A stretch of 64,000 bases of DNA from Symbiodinium natans (Eukaryota > Sar > Dinophyceae > Suessiales > Symbiodiniaceae). Position numbers and translations under genes: made by a program. The notes below the pieces were generated by a model that was not told where the DNA came from, did no database searches, and was given only the letters and a program-made list of their open reading frames with translations. Numbering within the stretch: position 1 is the first letter of the stretch; every line of letters starts with the position of its first letter. The stretch spans positions 852,734 through 916,733 of the forward strand of contig CAJNDS010002579.1 in the NCBI GenBank assembly GCA_905221605.1, in the 5' to 3' direction. Below, one piece after another: positions 1-10,411 of the stretch.

Positions 1-19
1 GGCTTGAAACCTCTCAACC

Positions 20-72
20 CTGCTAACCCTAACCCTAAACCCTAAACCCTAAACCCTAAACCCTAAACCCTG
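20..72. repeat. CCCTAAA telomeric array
   Basis: Short array of CCCTAAA units near the left edge. A TTTAGGG array follows at about 165-228, so the roughly 90 bp between them sits in the same array-island-array setting as the exon candidates further right. Confidence 0.9.
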
Positions 73-139
73 CAAACTTAAGCCCCGGCTTCTAAAGCCA
101 AGCGAGTCCCAGTTTGAAACGGGCTCGGGTTTGTTCCAG

Positions 140-170
140 TATGCTCGGACTGCGGGAGAGCTCTTTAGGG
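140..170 (+). CDS. weak candidate mini-exon
   Basis: The segment follows TTTGTTCCAG and ends against GGTTTAGGGTTT. One frame reads YARTAGELF. It is too short to judge; only its position between a left CCCTAAA and a right TTTAGGG array supports it. Confidence 0.15.
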
Positions 171-228
171 TTTAGGGTTTAGTGTTTAGGGTTTGGGGTT
201 TAGGGTTTAGGGTTTAGGGTTTTTTGCG

Positions 229-950
229 GCCAAGGCTGACAAACAAAGCGCTCATGGAGTGTGATCAGCTCAGCTTTCGCTCGGCGTTCTGAGTTGTCTG
301 GGTCTTCTCGTCTCTTTCTTCGTTCCGAGGATCCTTGTGTGCAGGGTTTAGGGCCGTATAGGGTTTAGGGTGTAGGGTTTAGTGATTTAGGGATTTAGGG
401 TTTGAGCTCTAGAGTTTAGGGTCTACCTGGCGTTGCAAAACGACGCTTGTTTGGTGGTTGTTGTCTCCGTGAGCACCCGAAATCTTGCTAAACGACCATA
501 ACACGGATCCTCCTGCCCAGAGGCAGCGGAACGACCGTAAATAAGCATAGAAAGCCCATAGAAAACCGTAGAACGACCATATAAAGAACCGTAGAAGCTG
601 GTTGGGACGCCGTGCATTCGTACAAGTTACAAGACAAGTAACAACCGTAAATTCATGGCTCGACTGTATTTCCGCGGAGATCCGGGTAGAGTTTAGGGCT
701 TCTCTACCCATTTTTTGGGTTTGGTTTGGGGTGATGGCCTTGTAGAGTTCTTGCGAGGGCTTCCACATCACCCTTCTACTCGAATCTTACGGGCTGCACG
801 GCCCAAAAGAATCAGAACCCGATACGGCTCCCCATGCAAAGCCCGTGAGCCAGAGCCGAAACCCTTTCGAGGGCTCATTTGGTTCCCATGAAGCAGGTGC
901 CCAGGGAAAGACCCAGATCCTCTAGAACTCCAGAACGTTGCAAACCCCAG
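229..950. other. non-coding stretch, no gene seen
   Basis: Mixed sequence with scattered single TTTAGGG and CCCTAAA units. Two overlapping minus-strand open frames of 64-120 codons exist here, but they read through telomeric units and show no motif, so I do not call them genes. Confidence 0.5.
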
Positions 951-1087
951 GCCCTAAACCCTAAAAACAACGTAATGCACTAAACTCTTAGTTGCCCTAA
1001 ACCCTTATAGACCCCTAAACGCCATCGACTCGCAAGCCGAGAAAGCAGCTTAGAGAAGTCCTAAACCCCTAAGCCCTATCAAAAAGA

Positions 1088-1605
1088 ACCCTCAACCCTC
1101 CAGAAACCCTAAACCCTAAACTCTAAACCCTAAACCCTGATTCCTGAACCCTAAACCCTAAGCCCTAAGCCCTAAACCCTCAACCCCAAACCCTAAACCC
1201 TAAACCCCAAACCCCAAACCCCAAACCCCAAACCCCTAACCCTAAACCCCAAACCCCAAAACCCAAACCCCAAACCCCAAACCCCAAACCCCAAACCCCA
1301 AACCCCAACCCCTAAACCCAAACCCAACCCCAAACCCCAAACCCCAAACCAAACCCCAAACCCCTAAACCCCAAACCCCAAACCCCAAACCCCAAAACCC
1401 AAAACCCCAAACCCCAAACCCTAAACCCCAAACCCCAAACCCCCCAAGCCCTAAACCCCAAACCCCAAACCCTAAACCCCAAACCCCAAACCCCAAACCC
1501 CAAACCCTAAACCCCAAACCCCAAACCCCAAACCCCCCAAGCCCTAAACCCTAAACCCGAAACCCGAAACCCTAAACCCCAAACCCCAAACCCCAAACCC
1601 CTAAG
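1088..1605. repeat. long degenerate CCCTAAA/CCCCAAA array
   Basis: About 500 bp of CCCTAAA, CCCCAAA and CCCGAAA units. Many units have T-to-C changes that produce CCCCAAAC runs. Open frames here encode only FGVWGLG-type repeats of the array and are not genes. Confidence 0.95.
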
Positions 1606-1682
1606 CCAGTCAAGAGCTGAGGTGAGCAGGCCGAGCCTTTTCCTCGGAGGGCCCAGGTCGCTTGGACCGACTGTTGGAACCG
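1606..1682 (+). CDS. candidate mini-exon between telomeric arrays
   Basis: It starts after CCCCTAAG and ends before GTTGAGGGG. One frame is open throughout (QSRAEVSRPSLF then LGGPRSLGPTVG). The left array is CCC(T/C)AAA and the right array TTTTAGGG, the common setting. Product unknown. Confidence 0.3.
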
Positions 1683-1689
1683 GTTGAGG

Positions 1690-1830
1690 GGTTTGAGGGG
1701 TTTTAGGGTTTTAGGGTTTTGGGGTTTTAGGGTTTTAGGGTTTTTTGGGTTTTTTGGGTTTTGGGGTTTTTGGGTTTTTGGGTTTTAGGGTTTTAGGGTT
1801 TTAGGCTTAGGGTTTTAGGGTTCTGGGTGA
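1690..1830. repeat. TTTTAGGG-type telomeric variant array
   Basis: An array with mostly 8-bp units (TTTTAGGG, TTTTGGGG) in the G-rich orientation, following the C-rich array and the small island at 1606-1682. Confidence 0.9.
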
Positions 1831-2048
1831 AAAAGGCGTTAGGATTACATGAGGGTTCAGGGTGTTTAGGCTTTTTTCGGGAGGGCTGAAATTTGTTTTA
1901 CGGCTTGTCCAGATTGCTTTTGTGCTTAGTGTGGTGTTGGGATTATGGGGTTTAGGCTTTGGGGCAAGAAATGAGTCAGGCTTATAGGATTTGAAACTAA
2001 ACCCTAAAACCCCGTTTTGGGTCACCGGTCCGGTTGGCAACGTTTTAG

Positions 2049-2120
2049 GCGCAAGCTTCGGCCGAGTCGTTTCTGCGTGATGACGTTTGGGGGTGCCTTG
2101 TTGCTGGCCTTTAGCCCTGG
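2049..2120 (+). CDS. candidate mini-exon
   Basis: It lies between AACGTTTTAG and GTTTAGGGTTT. Two frames are open: one hydrophobic (CVMTFGGALLLAFSPG), one ending in TAG (AQASAESFLRDDVWGC...). I cannot choose between an internal and a last exon. Confidence 0.3.
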
Positions 2121-2547
2121 GTTTAGGGTTTAAGGTCTCGGGATTCGGGTTTCGTGTCATGATTGCCTGCTGACAGCCTCTTGGGTGCTTTTGGGAAGCT
2201 TCTGGGTTGCCTTTTGGATGGTTTGTGGATGGTCTCTTGGGGTTTGGGCTTCAAGGAGCCCTGGTGCAAAAAAGGCGTAGGGATCGTGTTGGCAGGTTTC
2301 TTCAGACTAATCCACGGCACTTGAGAGAGAGAGAGAGAGAGAGCCCTGGTGCAAAGGGGTTTAGGGTGGATTGCTTTCCGGGTCTTTTGAAGTTGATTGG
2401 AGTGTTTTTTGGGGCCTTGTTATTTGCTTTTGGTGCCTTTCGCGCCGTTTTGTGCCATGTCTCGGGAACTAGACGTCTACTGGATGAGACTTGACCCTAA
2501 ACCCTACTAAACCCTAAACCCTAAAGAGTGTTTTTTGTAATACGTAG

Positions 2548-2628
2548 CCTTCATGGAGTCCTGCTCTGGGACTTGGCAGTGCCGATGCGGATTGGGTCCA
2601 GCTTGGTGTTGAGCTGATGTGCTTGGAG
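2548..2628 (+). CDS. candidate mini-exon, 27 codons
   Basis: A T-rich tract ending TACGTAG precedes it and GTTAAGGGTACTT follows. Frame 0 is open over all 27 codons (PSWSPALGLGSADADWVQLG...). The following intron begins directly with a G-family MITE. No family recognised. Confidence 0.35.
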
Positions 2629-2633
2629 GTTAA

Positions 2634-3020
2634 GGGTACTTCTCAACCCAACAATATCTGCACTTTTCACCCAATTATAGCCACATTAGGGCACTTGAGG
2701 GGCCCATAAGTGGGTTATAAGTACCTAAACCCTAAACCCTGAACCCTGAAACTAAACCCTAAACCCTAAACCCTAAACCCTAAACCCTAAACCCTAAACC
2801 CTAAACCCTAACCCCTAACCCCTACCCCCTAACCCCTAAACCCTAAACCCTAAACCCTAAACCCTAAACCCTAACCCCTAACCCCTAACCCCTAAACCCT
2901 AAACCCTAAGCCCTAAACCCTAAACCCTAAACCCTAAACCCTAAACCCTAAACCCTAAACCCTAAACCCTACCTAAACCCTAGACAGCTGTTATAAGTGG
3001 TTAGCAAGTACCATGGGCCT
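2634..3020. mobile_element. G-family MITE split by a telomeric array
   Basis: Starts GTACTTCTCAACCCAA and ends near AAGTACCATGGGCCT. Related copies lie at 8820-8950 and 14936-15105. About 260 bp of CCCTAAA repeats interrupt it. GTTATAAGT occurs on both sides of the array (2714-2722 and 2990-2998), as expected for a target duplication. Confidence 0.55.
2724..2985. repeat. CCCTAAA array, some CCCCTAA units
   Basis: Long array of near-perfect CCCTAAA units with a few CCCCTAA and CCCCCTA variants, inside the G-family element. Confidence 0.95.
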
Positions 3021-3025
3021 CTAAG

Positions 3026-3094
3026 TGTCGGCTGTCTGCCCAGTTGTTGGGTTCAAGTCCCCGGCAGGAGCCCAGAGAGCCCAATGCCCCCCTA
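3026..3094 (+). CDS. candidate mini-exon, 23 codons
   Basis: Follows GGGCCTCTAAG and precedes GTTAAGAAAC; frame 0 is open (CRLSAQLLGSSPRQEPREPN...). GGGTTCAAGTCCCC inside resembles a tRNA T-arm, but no cloverleaf forms, so a protein exon fits better. Confidence 0.35.
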
Positions 3095-3385
3095 GTTAAG
3101 AAACATAGTTTTTTCGGGTTTAGGGTTTAGTGTTTAGGGTTTAGGGTTGAGGGTACCTTAATTCATGTAGGGATCCTTAATATGATGTAAGGTCGATTCC
3201 TTTGTTAAGGGCCTTTAAAGGGTTTGTTGGGCTCGTTTTGGGGTGATTAAAGGTCTACTCCTCAGTTAAGGGCCTTCAGAGGTTATTGGGCTCTTTTGGG
3301 AGTGTGCCACAAAGTGGCTTTGTAGATTTTGGAGCAGTTATGGAATCCTTTCAAGGGTGGCAGGCCGTCGAGCTCCTCGGGGTTT

Positions 3386-3472
3386 GTTTAGGGTTTAGGG
3401 TTTAGGGTTTAGGGTTTAGGGTTTAGGGTTTAGGGTTTAGGGTTTAGGGTTTAGGGTTTAGGGTTTAGGGTA
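3386..3472. repeat. perfect TTTAGGG array
   Basis: About twelve consecutive near-perfect TTTAGGG units. Confidence 0.95.
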
Positions 3473-3706
3473 CTACGTCTTTTTTGATAGGCAGAAGGCC
3501 ATCCTCATTTCTAAGGTTTCAGAGGGCCCTAGCATGGGTTTGTTCATGGCGTCTGCAGTGTAAAGGCTTAGGGTCGTATGGGGCTTCTTGGGCCTAAACC
3601 CTAAACCCTAAACCTTAAACCCTAAACCCTAAGCTTCATATGAGGGCTTTGTCCTTGTTGCTTTCTGTTGCTTTTGTTGGTCCCTCGCTTGCCTTTCCAC
3701 TATCAG

Positions 3707-3772
3707 TACGCAGAGGTGGGCAGTCGAGCCGTGCCCGTCTTCGCGCGGCCAGATGTGCTCCCTTTCATCTGA
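3707..3772 (+). CDS. candidate last exon, 22 codons with TGA
   Basis: The 3' splice signal is one of the better ones here: a 45-nt pyrimidine-rich tract ending CCACTATCAG. The frame reads YAEVGSRAVPVFARPDVLPF then Ile and TGA. An earlier GTG could instead be a donor, making the exon internal. Family unknown. Confidence 0.4.
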   Translation, partial: YAEVGSRAVPVFARPDVLPFI

Positions 3773-4564
3773 AGGATTAAGCGCCGTGTATCCCCCTATA
3801 GTAGGCCATATAATGAAGGTTCATTATAGGATAAATACCCCTTTTTTAGGGACCATCCATCCCCCATGAAAGCACTTAGGGCGACAGGCTTGTACTTCCG
3901 TCTGGGGCTTTGGTATGCGGTTCGCTGTAGAGTTCAGGGTCTAGGGTTCAGGGTTCAAGAGGATTTCGGGTTGTCACGTGGTCACGAATGTTGAGTGCAG
4001 GTGATCGCTCGCGTGCGGATGCTCGATATTTGAGGTATGTGAGGTCATTAACGTGAGTCCAGGTTGATGTGATGTGATTCTTGCAGATATCGCTTGCTGG
4101 ACATACGAAGCCTTTCAGCAGTACTCCCTGGTGCTTGCTTGGTCTTGTGCTGAACATGGCTGGGATGGGGAGGTCCGGGACTTTGCAGGCTTGCAGGCAT
4201 GAGTCTCCTGAACCCTGCACCTCTCAGACCTCAGGAGGGGTTGAGGATGGTTCAGGCACGTCCCAGAGTCCAGACGTCTAAACGCGCGCGTGCGCTCGCA
4301 CACGCGCACGTGCGCACAGACACACAGGTACATGCACATGCACACGCTACACTACATACTGTACAGTGCCATGCAAAATCACACACCGATTGGAATTGAA
4401 CCACATGGCCTCGCTTTCACCTACAGCCCCAATCCCAAACCCTAACGGTACTAAATGTTATAACTTCCCATTTACAAGGCAGTGTAGCATCAGCATAGCA
4501 CAAGCTGGTATATAGGCACCCAGAGAAAGTCAAGACTCTTGAACTTATGCATGCTCGCAAGGGA

Positions 4565-4746
4565 TCAAGACTCGTAACCCTAAGGTTGTACCCCGAAAGG
4601 TTCCCCTTAACCCCTAAACCCTAAACCCGAAACCCTAAACCCTCTTAACATACTCCTGATATGGCCCTTATACTCCCTTACAGGCTCTTTAGAAAGGGTC
4701 CCCAAGCCCAGCGTACCACCTGAGTGGTCCAAGGTAGACTCCCATG
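4565..4746. mobile_element. C-family MITE with telomeric insertion
   Basis: Family with AAGGTTGTACCCC near one end and GTACNACC...GGTCCAAGGTAG near the other. Other copies: 22719-22870, 34524-34675, 54328-54462, 55178-55375, part at 21009-21122. CCCTAAA units replace the bases between CCCCTTAA and TACTCCTGATATGGCC; CTTAA is present on both sides. Confidence 0.6.
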
Positions 4747-4876
4747 ACGAAACCCGAAACCCTAAACCCTAAGCCCTAAACCCGAAACCCTAAACCCTAA
4801 GCCCTAAGCCCTTATAAGCCCTAAACCCTAAGCCCTAAACCCTAAACCCTCAACCCTAATCCTAAACCCTAAACCC
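4745..4876. repeat. CCCTAAA array
   Basis: Degenerate C-rich array (CCCTAAA, CCCGAAA, CCCTAAG) directly before the 4893 exon candidate. Confidence 0.9.
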
Positions 4877-4892
4877 ATGATGCTCCACTCAG

Positions 4893-4958
4893 AAGGTGCT
4901 AGAGAAGCCCCTCGAGCAGCTCCCCGCAGGGCAGGTAGAAGCCACGAGCTCAGGCAAG
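4893..4958 (+). CDS. candidate mini-exon, 22 codons
   Basis: Acceptor TGCTCCACTCAG and donor GTTTTTGG; frame 0 is open (KVLEKPLEQLPAGQVEATSS...). A CCCTAAA array lies upstream and TTTAGGG arrays begin about 25 bp downstream. Confidence 0.45.
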
Positions 4959-5113
4959 GTTTTTGGAGGGTGCCTGCCGGGCTGCTTTAGGGTTTAGGGT
5001 TAGGGTGGCTGCTTTAGGGTTTAGGGTTTAGGGTTTAGGGTTTCGGGCTTGGAGTTTAGGGCTTCATCACTGAAGGCAGAGAGTCCCCAGTCTTGCAAAG
5101 GCCCGCCCCAGCC

Positions 5114-5114
5114 G

Positions 5115-5145
<31 letters not shown>
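5114..5145. repeat. poly-C run, about 32 nt
   Basis: Uninterrupted C homopolymer. Runs of comparable length lie at 25436-25465, 44343-44373 and 60270-60305; the G-strand version is at 39565-39597. Confidence 0.95.
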
Positions 5146-5317
5146 AGGGACCCACACAGCTGCTTTGCAGAAGATGGGGAGCCGTCGGTTTAGGGTTGAG
5201 GGTTGAGGATTTACAAGCTTCATTTAGGGCTAATTATGTTTAATATACCGAGTGGTGTGGGTCAGGGTTTAGGGCTTTTTAGGGTTCTGGACGCAGGTCT
5301 GACTCTCCGAGTACCTG

Positions 5318-5421
5318 AGAGAGAAAGAGAAAGAGACAGAGAGAGAGAGAGAGAGAGGGAAAGAGAGAGGGAGAGAGAGCGAGAGAGCGAGCGAGAGAGC
5401 GAGCGAGAGAGCGAGAGAGAG
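5318..5421. repeat. (GA)n / GAGAGC microsatellite
   Basis: Purine-only GA repeat with interspersed GAGC units; overlapping open frames are repeat artefacts. Confidence 0.95.
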
Positions 5422-6193
5422 GGTTCTTGACGCAGAGCGTTCTTGATGGAAAGCCGTCGTGAAAGTTATCATGAAGAGCCTGGGTTCAGCGACACAAGGG
5501 GTTTAGGGTGTGGACATGCAGCAGCACATTCGCACTGCACCAGTGATTAGGTCCGCAGGTGCCGATAAGTGGAAAGTCCAAAGCATTGATGTTTAACCTT
5601 CAAGAGAGTGAAACCTCACTTCTTACTACCAACGAACCAAGTAGAGGGTGTTATAACACAAAAGCCAGCAAGACGGACAGGTTTCTTGAGGCACAGTCTT
5701 AGGGTTCCGGGACCCCGATATTTCCTCTGCCAAGGGTTTGTTTTACTGACCGCACACACTCCCTTGGTGACAAGAAGTGACATAGACCGTGGGCGCGGAC
5801 TGAGGGGGAGCCAGGTTGGGGAGGTTCTCACTAATCCCCTCCCCCGAATATAACCCCCCCACCCCGGCTACTAACCCTCGCCCCCCCATATACTATACTG
5901 TAGCTATACTGGGGGTATTGAATACTAGGGTGGCGTTAATAGTAGGGGGAGGGGACGAAGTAGTTGCCCTAGAGGTGCGGGTTTGTACGTGGCAGGGTCG
6001 GGTTCAGGGTAGCCGTGCTGCCCCCCGCAAGCTCTGAAACATCAGTGAAGCCACGAAGTAACTTGTAGACTTCTCCTGGTTGAAAAGTACAGTGATTTGA
6101 AGGTTTCTCCTGCCCGCAAAGTAATTTGAAGCCCTAAACCCTAAACCATTGAAGCTGCCATTCAAAGGTCGTTGCTCGGTTTCTGTCGCACAG

Positions 6194-6260
6194 CGACGGC
6201 CGCGTCTACCTGCGGCTGAAAGCTGAGACTGGTTGGGTGCCTCGGCCCTGCCTGGCTGGG
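6194..6260 (+). CDS. candidate mini-exon, DGRVYLRL motif
   Basis: Acceptor GGTTTCTGTCGCACAG and donor GTTTTAGGG. After one phase base it reads DGRVYLRLKAETGWVPRPC. I recall DGRxFLRLxDGRGW-type segments as frequent in dinoflagellate proteins; that is memory, not a search. CCCTAAA lies before and TTTTAGGG after. Confidence 0.5.
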
Positions 6261-6370
6261 GTTTTAGGGTTTTAGGGTTTTAGGGTTTTAGGGCTTTAGG
6301 GCTTTAGGGCTTTAGGGCTTTAGGGTTTAGGGTTTTAGGGTTTTAGGGTTTAGGGTTTAGGGATTGGGGT
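6258..6370. repeat. TTTTAGGG/TTTAGGG array
   Basis: Array in the G-rich orientation that starts at the proposed donor of the previous exon. Confidence 0.9.
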
Positions 6371-6954
6371 TTGGGGTTTGTGGCTTAGAGCTTAGAGTTT
6401 AGGGGAAAAACGGGTTTAGTTAAAGGGGTTTACAGGGAGGGGTGGGGACCGGATTATAGTCGGCATATAGAAGAAACATGTCTTTAGACAGTCTTAGTAC
6501 ATGCCTACTCATTATAGGATGGGTGTTTAGGTGCAGTGCGTCGTCACATATCAGCATTAGAGTGGGTTTTGTGAAGAAGTGCAGACCTGAGAGGGAGGGG
6601 GAGAGAGAGAGAGAGAGAGGGGAAGGGAGTATGATACTACACTTCCTCTGCTGCCACGGGCCTACTTTATCTTCATGATGGGTGGTCTTGCTTAGCAGGG
6701 CTCGATACGAGCTTTGTTAATTACTCACAGGATTCGTCAAAGGAATAGAGGAGGGACCCTTATCCGTGACCTTAGGGGGAATGTAGGGGCTACTTGGGTA
6801 TATAGTTAGCATATAAGGTATACATACGGACATGTGCACCGGCCTCGCTGTGCTTTTGAGTTGAGACTCGGCATTCGATGCCTGGGAGCCTTTCGCAGAC
6901 CGAGACGGGAGGGCGAAATGTTTAGGGGAGTTTTTGGGCAGTGAAACTCCACAA

Positions 6955-7050
6955 GGGTCCATGTACCTATGTAGCATCCAGTTGGGCCTTAATGGGGTTC
7001 GCATATAATGGCTTTAGGCCCCACCTGTACACTATATGAGTACATGGACC
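6955..7050. mobile_element. D-family palindromic element
   Basis: Terminal inverted repeat GGGTCCATGTACCT...AGTACATGGACC. Other copies at 9756-9858 and 22916-23024. No coding capacity. Confidence 0.65.
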
Positions 7051-7204
7051 GTTGGAGAGCCGAAAGGTTAGTACTCGCAGCATTGAGAACTTGGCGGACA
7101 GCGCTTCTTGACCGCACTGGATCCACGAGTGAATGCGATAGCACGCTATTTGTGTCGCACCCATGCACACGATGCTCTACTCAAATACATCAGCATATAT
7201 ACAT

Positions 7205-7440
7205 ATGAATACATAAACAAATATAAAAACACACATATATATATATATATGTATTTATAATTGCAACTAGGTATTCATAGTTTGATTGTATGTGTGTATA
7301 TATATATGTATTCATTTATTCAGACATATATGAAACAGCAGTACACATATATACATATTCTATCTACACATATATACATAAACATATTGTTTACTGTTTA
7401 TACATAAATGTTGTCATACTTAGTAGTACACATATACATA
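7205..7440. repeat. TATACA/TATG low-complexity block
   Basis: AT-rich ACATATAT-type sequence with one (TA)n core; open frames here are artefacts. Confidence 0.85.
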
Positions 7441-7640
7441 TACAAACAGAAGTTCAAGATCAAGATTTCGCATTCCGGCCCGATATTGAAGTTCAACACT
7501 GAATATTGATGTTCAACATTGGGGCAGGATCCAAGATTCCTGATTCCAGATGTCCAGCACAACTTTGTCAGGCATCTTCAATATAGGATCTTGGATCGGG
7601 GCCCAATATTGAAGTTCAACATTCGATGCTGAACGTCGTT
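7440..7640. repeat. local repeats of ATATTGAAGTTCAACA
   Basis: Several imperfect copies of (G/C)ATATTGAAGTTCAACA plus an inverted GATCCAAGAT/ATCTTGGATC pair. Function unknown. Confidence 0.6.
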
Positions 7641-7903
7641 CCCTGCGTGTATGCGCCATAAAGAGGAGAGCCCCTAGGAGAGCCCTTAAGTCAATCCAGT
7701 CGCTAAATCCTAAAGGGGTCCCTGAATCTTGTCCCCTTCATTTCATTCCCTTAATCCTATTCCCTAAAACTCAAGAGCGGGCTCCCTTAACCCTAAGCCC
7801 TTTGCGTTCAATCCGAAAAGAGCGGGGTCCCTAACATTTGCTCCCGAACTTCTAGTTTTTTCTCTAACAACATGTAGATATATGTATATTATATATAGAT
7901 GGA

Positions 7904-7937
<34 letters not shown>

Positions 7938-7980
7938 CACACATATATATATATATATGTTTTTTCTTTGTTATTGCAAG

Positions 7981-8065
7981 AGAAGAAGGAGCATTGACCA
8001 GGCTCTCCTCCCAGTCGGCGACGAGTCGTCCCTGGAGCTCGAGAAGTTCAGGCTTGCTGCACTCG
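7981..8065 (+). CDS. candidate mini-exon, 28 codons
   Basis: Acceptor TTTTTTCTTTGTTATTGCAAG is strongly pyrimidine-rich; donor GTAGGGTTTAAGG. Frame 0 reads RRRSIDQALLPVGDESSLEL then EKFRLAAL. The upstream tract lies beside a (TA)n repeat. Confidence 0.5.
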
Positions 8066-8240
8066 GTAGGGTTTAAGGTTTTAGGGTTTTTGGGTTTTAG
8101 GGATTTAGGGGTTTAGGGTTTGTGGCTTTAGGGGTGCAGGGTTTAGGGTTTAAGGTTTTAGGGTTTAGGGTTTTAGGGATTTAGGGGTTTAGGGTTTAGG
8201 GCTTTAGGGCTTGAGGGGTTTAGGGTTTAGGGTTTACGCA
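8066..8240. repeat. TTTAGGG/TTTTAGGG array
   Basis: Begins at the donor of the 7981 exon candidate. Confidence 0.9.
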
Positions 8241-8646
8241 CGGGAGTGCGGATGCAAAAAGGGTTTAGGGTTTCAACGGGATTTAGGGTCAGAAAGGTTC
8301 GGGGTGTCGGGTGAAGAGTTCGAACCCAAACCTCCCGTTGCTGTAGCTTCTTATTCTAAAGACAACCTTGCACAATGCTCAGGAAACCTACCAGCAAAGT
8401 GGGTTTTGGATTCCTAAGATAGGGATCTAGGGCTTTTTCTGCTACGGCGCCAGGCACAGCACAGACACATGAAGAGACACACACACACACAAGGTTCCAT
8501 TGACGGTTAGGGCACTGGGGCGTCGATAGCTGGAAGCTTGGGAACTTTGGATGCTTGTGACTGAATGTGGGTGATGGCGGGTGGGCGTGGAAACCCTAAA
8601 CCCTTAAACCCTAAACCCTAAACCCTGCAAAGCTCTAAACTGCAAG

Positions 8647-8746
8647 AGCCTCAGGACGTGGCCGCTGAAGTCGCCAGCCTGCGATTGCCTGCCGGCTCTG
8701 GAAGAGGCAACAGGGTGCTTGGTGCTGCCTTGAGGGGGGCCTGCGG
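8647..8746 (+). CDS. candidate mini-exon, 100 nt
   Basis: Acceptor CTAAACTGCAAG, donor GTTTAGGGTTTAGGG. The frame after two phase bases reads PQDVAAEVASLRLPAGSGRG then NRVLGAALRGAC. CCCTAAA array on the left, TTTAGGG on the right. Confidence 0.45.
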
Positions 8747-8819
8747 GTTTAGGGTTTAGGGTTTAGGGGGTTTAGGGGGTTTAGGGGGTTGAGGGTTCAG
8801 GGTCTATACCTGGAGGCAC

Positions 8820-8950
8820 GTATACGCTGTTTTAACTGTACTTACAACTTACTATACAACCCACTTAGAAGCCCCTTAAATGCCCGAATATGGTTGTTTT
8901 TGGAGTACAGCTACAATTGGGTTAATACGCACCATGAACCTCCAAGTAGC
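8820..8950. mobile_element. G-family MITE copy
   Basis: Contains CTACAATTGGGTTAA and ACCATGAACCTCCAAGTA, shared with the copies at 2634 and 14936. Confidence 0.5.
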
Positions 8951-9237
8951 CTTTGCGTATGCATAGGCCACAGGCGAAGTTTTGTTGGGGTGGAAGGATT
9001 CCGGTTGGCCTCTGCTTTGGCGCAAGCTGTGGGATTCTTTCTGTGCCGCACGTTCTGGACAGATGCTGCTAGACTCTACTAAGTAGCTGAAAGAGTACAC
9101 CTTACACTTTTGGGGGTACGATCATCCCCTATAGAGCTGAAAGTGTACACTTTTGGCGGGGCTTATGAACTCAAGTCGCAGGGGAGAGGATGCCCTGGAC
9201 TTGGGGCTTATAGGGCTTGCGAAGGTCAGTCCGTCCT

Positions 9238-9355
9238 GGGTTTAGGGTTTAGGGTTTAGGGTTTAGGGTTTAGGGTTTAGGGTTTAGGGTTTAGGGTCTA
9301 GGGTTTAGGGTTTAGGGTTCAGGGTTCAGGGTTTAGGTTTAGGGTTTAAGGGCTC
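9238..9355. repeat. TTTAGGG array
   Basis: Long G-rich-orientation array with occasional TTCAGGG and TCTAGGG units. Confidence 0.95.
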
Positions 9356-9405
9356 CCCCAAACCCAGAAGCCAGAAGCCCCAAAACCCTGGTGGGCTGTC
9401 CGCAG

Positions 9406-9438
9406 AGAGGGTACGCCTGGGTCTCTCCCTCCTTCACG
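9406..9438 (+). CDS. candidate mini-exon, 11 codons
   Basis: Acceptor GGGCTGTCCGCAG, donor GTAGGTGTCC (good consensus). It reads RGYAWVSPSFT in frame 0. Confidence 0.4.
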
Positions 9439-9530
9439 GTAGGTGTCCTAAACCCTAAACCCTAAACCCTAAACCCTAGTCCGGTACTTTTGGGTCTTAA
9501 GAGATGGCGCATGCTTTGCTGCTTTCACAG

Positions 9531-9583
9531 CATGCCTGGCTTCAAACGTTTGGCCGATTTGCTTTGCAAAACCGTGTGCGCCT
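9531..9583 (+). CDS. candidate mini-exon
   Basis: Acceptor TTTGCTGCTTTCACAG and donor GTGAGCGTGG both match the consensus well. It reads MPGFKRLADLLCKTVCA after one phase base. Confidence 0.45.
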
Positions 9584-9755
9584 GTGAGCGTGGAAGCCCT
9601 GAACCCTCGTATTGTCCCGGTGGTGGTGATGGTGGCTGTTGTTGCTAGGACGTGGGAGCCTCCTAGAACTATGCGAAGCGCTCACGATATGGTCGATGGA
9701 GATCAGGGACTCGGATAGGGAAAGAATAGATAACTTTCTCCCCTGAATCCTACCC

Positions 9756-9858
9756 TAAGGGTCCATGTACCTCATTATCATATACTTGGGCCCCAAAGTC
9801 CTTAGGTAGGAGGCACTTTAAGGCCCGAGTATTCCCTATTTAGGTACATGGGCCCTGA
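9756..9858. mobile_element. D-family palindromic element
   Basis: GGGTCCATGTACCTCA ... TTTAGGTACATGGGCCC inverted ends with related arms about 100 bp apart. Confidence 0.65.
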
Positions 9859-10200
9859 GGGCTAAACTCTAAACCCTGCACTAAACCTTAAAGCTTTTAG
9901 GGTTTGGGCACCCGGGAAAGCCTACGGTTGGAACAACGAACCGAGGCACGGTCCCTTACCCTTAAGGTATGAGGGGGGTTCCAAACTAGATCCCCAAAAT
10001 CTTCGGATTCCCTTACAAGGTACACTTGTTTTCGGGACCTCCCATACCCTAAACCCTAAAACCCTAAACCCGGAATCTCTTTTGGGGGTCCCTCATATAA
10101 AGCGGCACCTAATAGTTAGGGTGTCAAAAAAAGGGACCCTAATTTTGACAACCACATAAGGGTTGCATGACAAGGGAGCCAGAATCAGAGCCTATACTTG

Positions 10201-10350
10201 GAACCCTAAACCCTAAACCCTAAACCCTAAACCCTAAAACCCTAAAACCCTAAAACCCTAAAACCCTAAAACCCTAAAACCCTAAAACCCTAAAACCCTA
10301 AAACCCTAAAACCCTAAAACCCTAAAACCCTAAAACCCTAAACCCGGAAA
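10201..10350. repeat. CCCTAAA / CCCTAAAA array flanked by a 29-bp direct repeat
   Basis: Mostly 8-bp CCCTAAAA units. The same 29 bp (GGAGCCAGAATCAGAG...TTGGAA) lies at 10175-10203 before it and 10359-10387 after it, with no mismatch, so the array looks inserted with a target duplication. Confidence 0.85.
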
Positions 10351-10359
10351 CCCTCACAG

Positions 10360-10411
10360 GAGCCAGAATCAGAGCCTATACTTGGAAGCCTTTTGGAGCA
10401 GGAGCCCCTGA
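10360..10411 (+). CDS. candidate mini-exon overlapping the duplication
   Basis: Acceptor CCCTCACAG, donor GTTTAGGGAG. It reads EPESEPILGSLLEQEPL. Its first 28 bases belong to the right copy of the 29-bp repeat, so the insertion may have split this coding segment. Confidence 0.45.

Noticed and set aside
20-230. A true chromosome end at the left edge
   Set aside because: Arrays of both orientations recur through the whole window and the edge array is only about 50 bp, so the position says nothing about a telomere.
1242-1517. 91-codon frame encoding FGVWGLG repeats
   Set aside because: It is the translation of a telomeric array and has no independent sequence content.
3026-3094. tRNA-like stretch with GGGTTCAAGTCCCC
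   Set aside because: No matching acceptor stem, D-arm or anticodon arm can be paired; a short protein exon explains it better.
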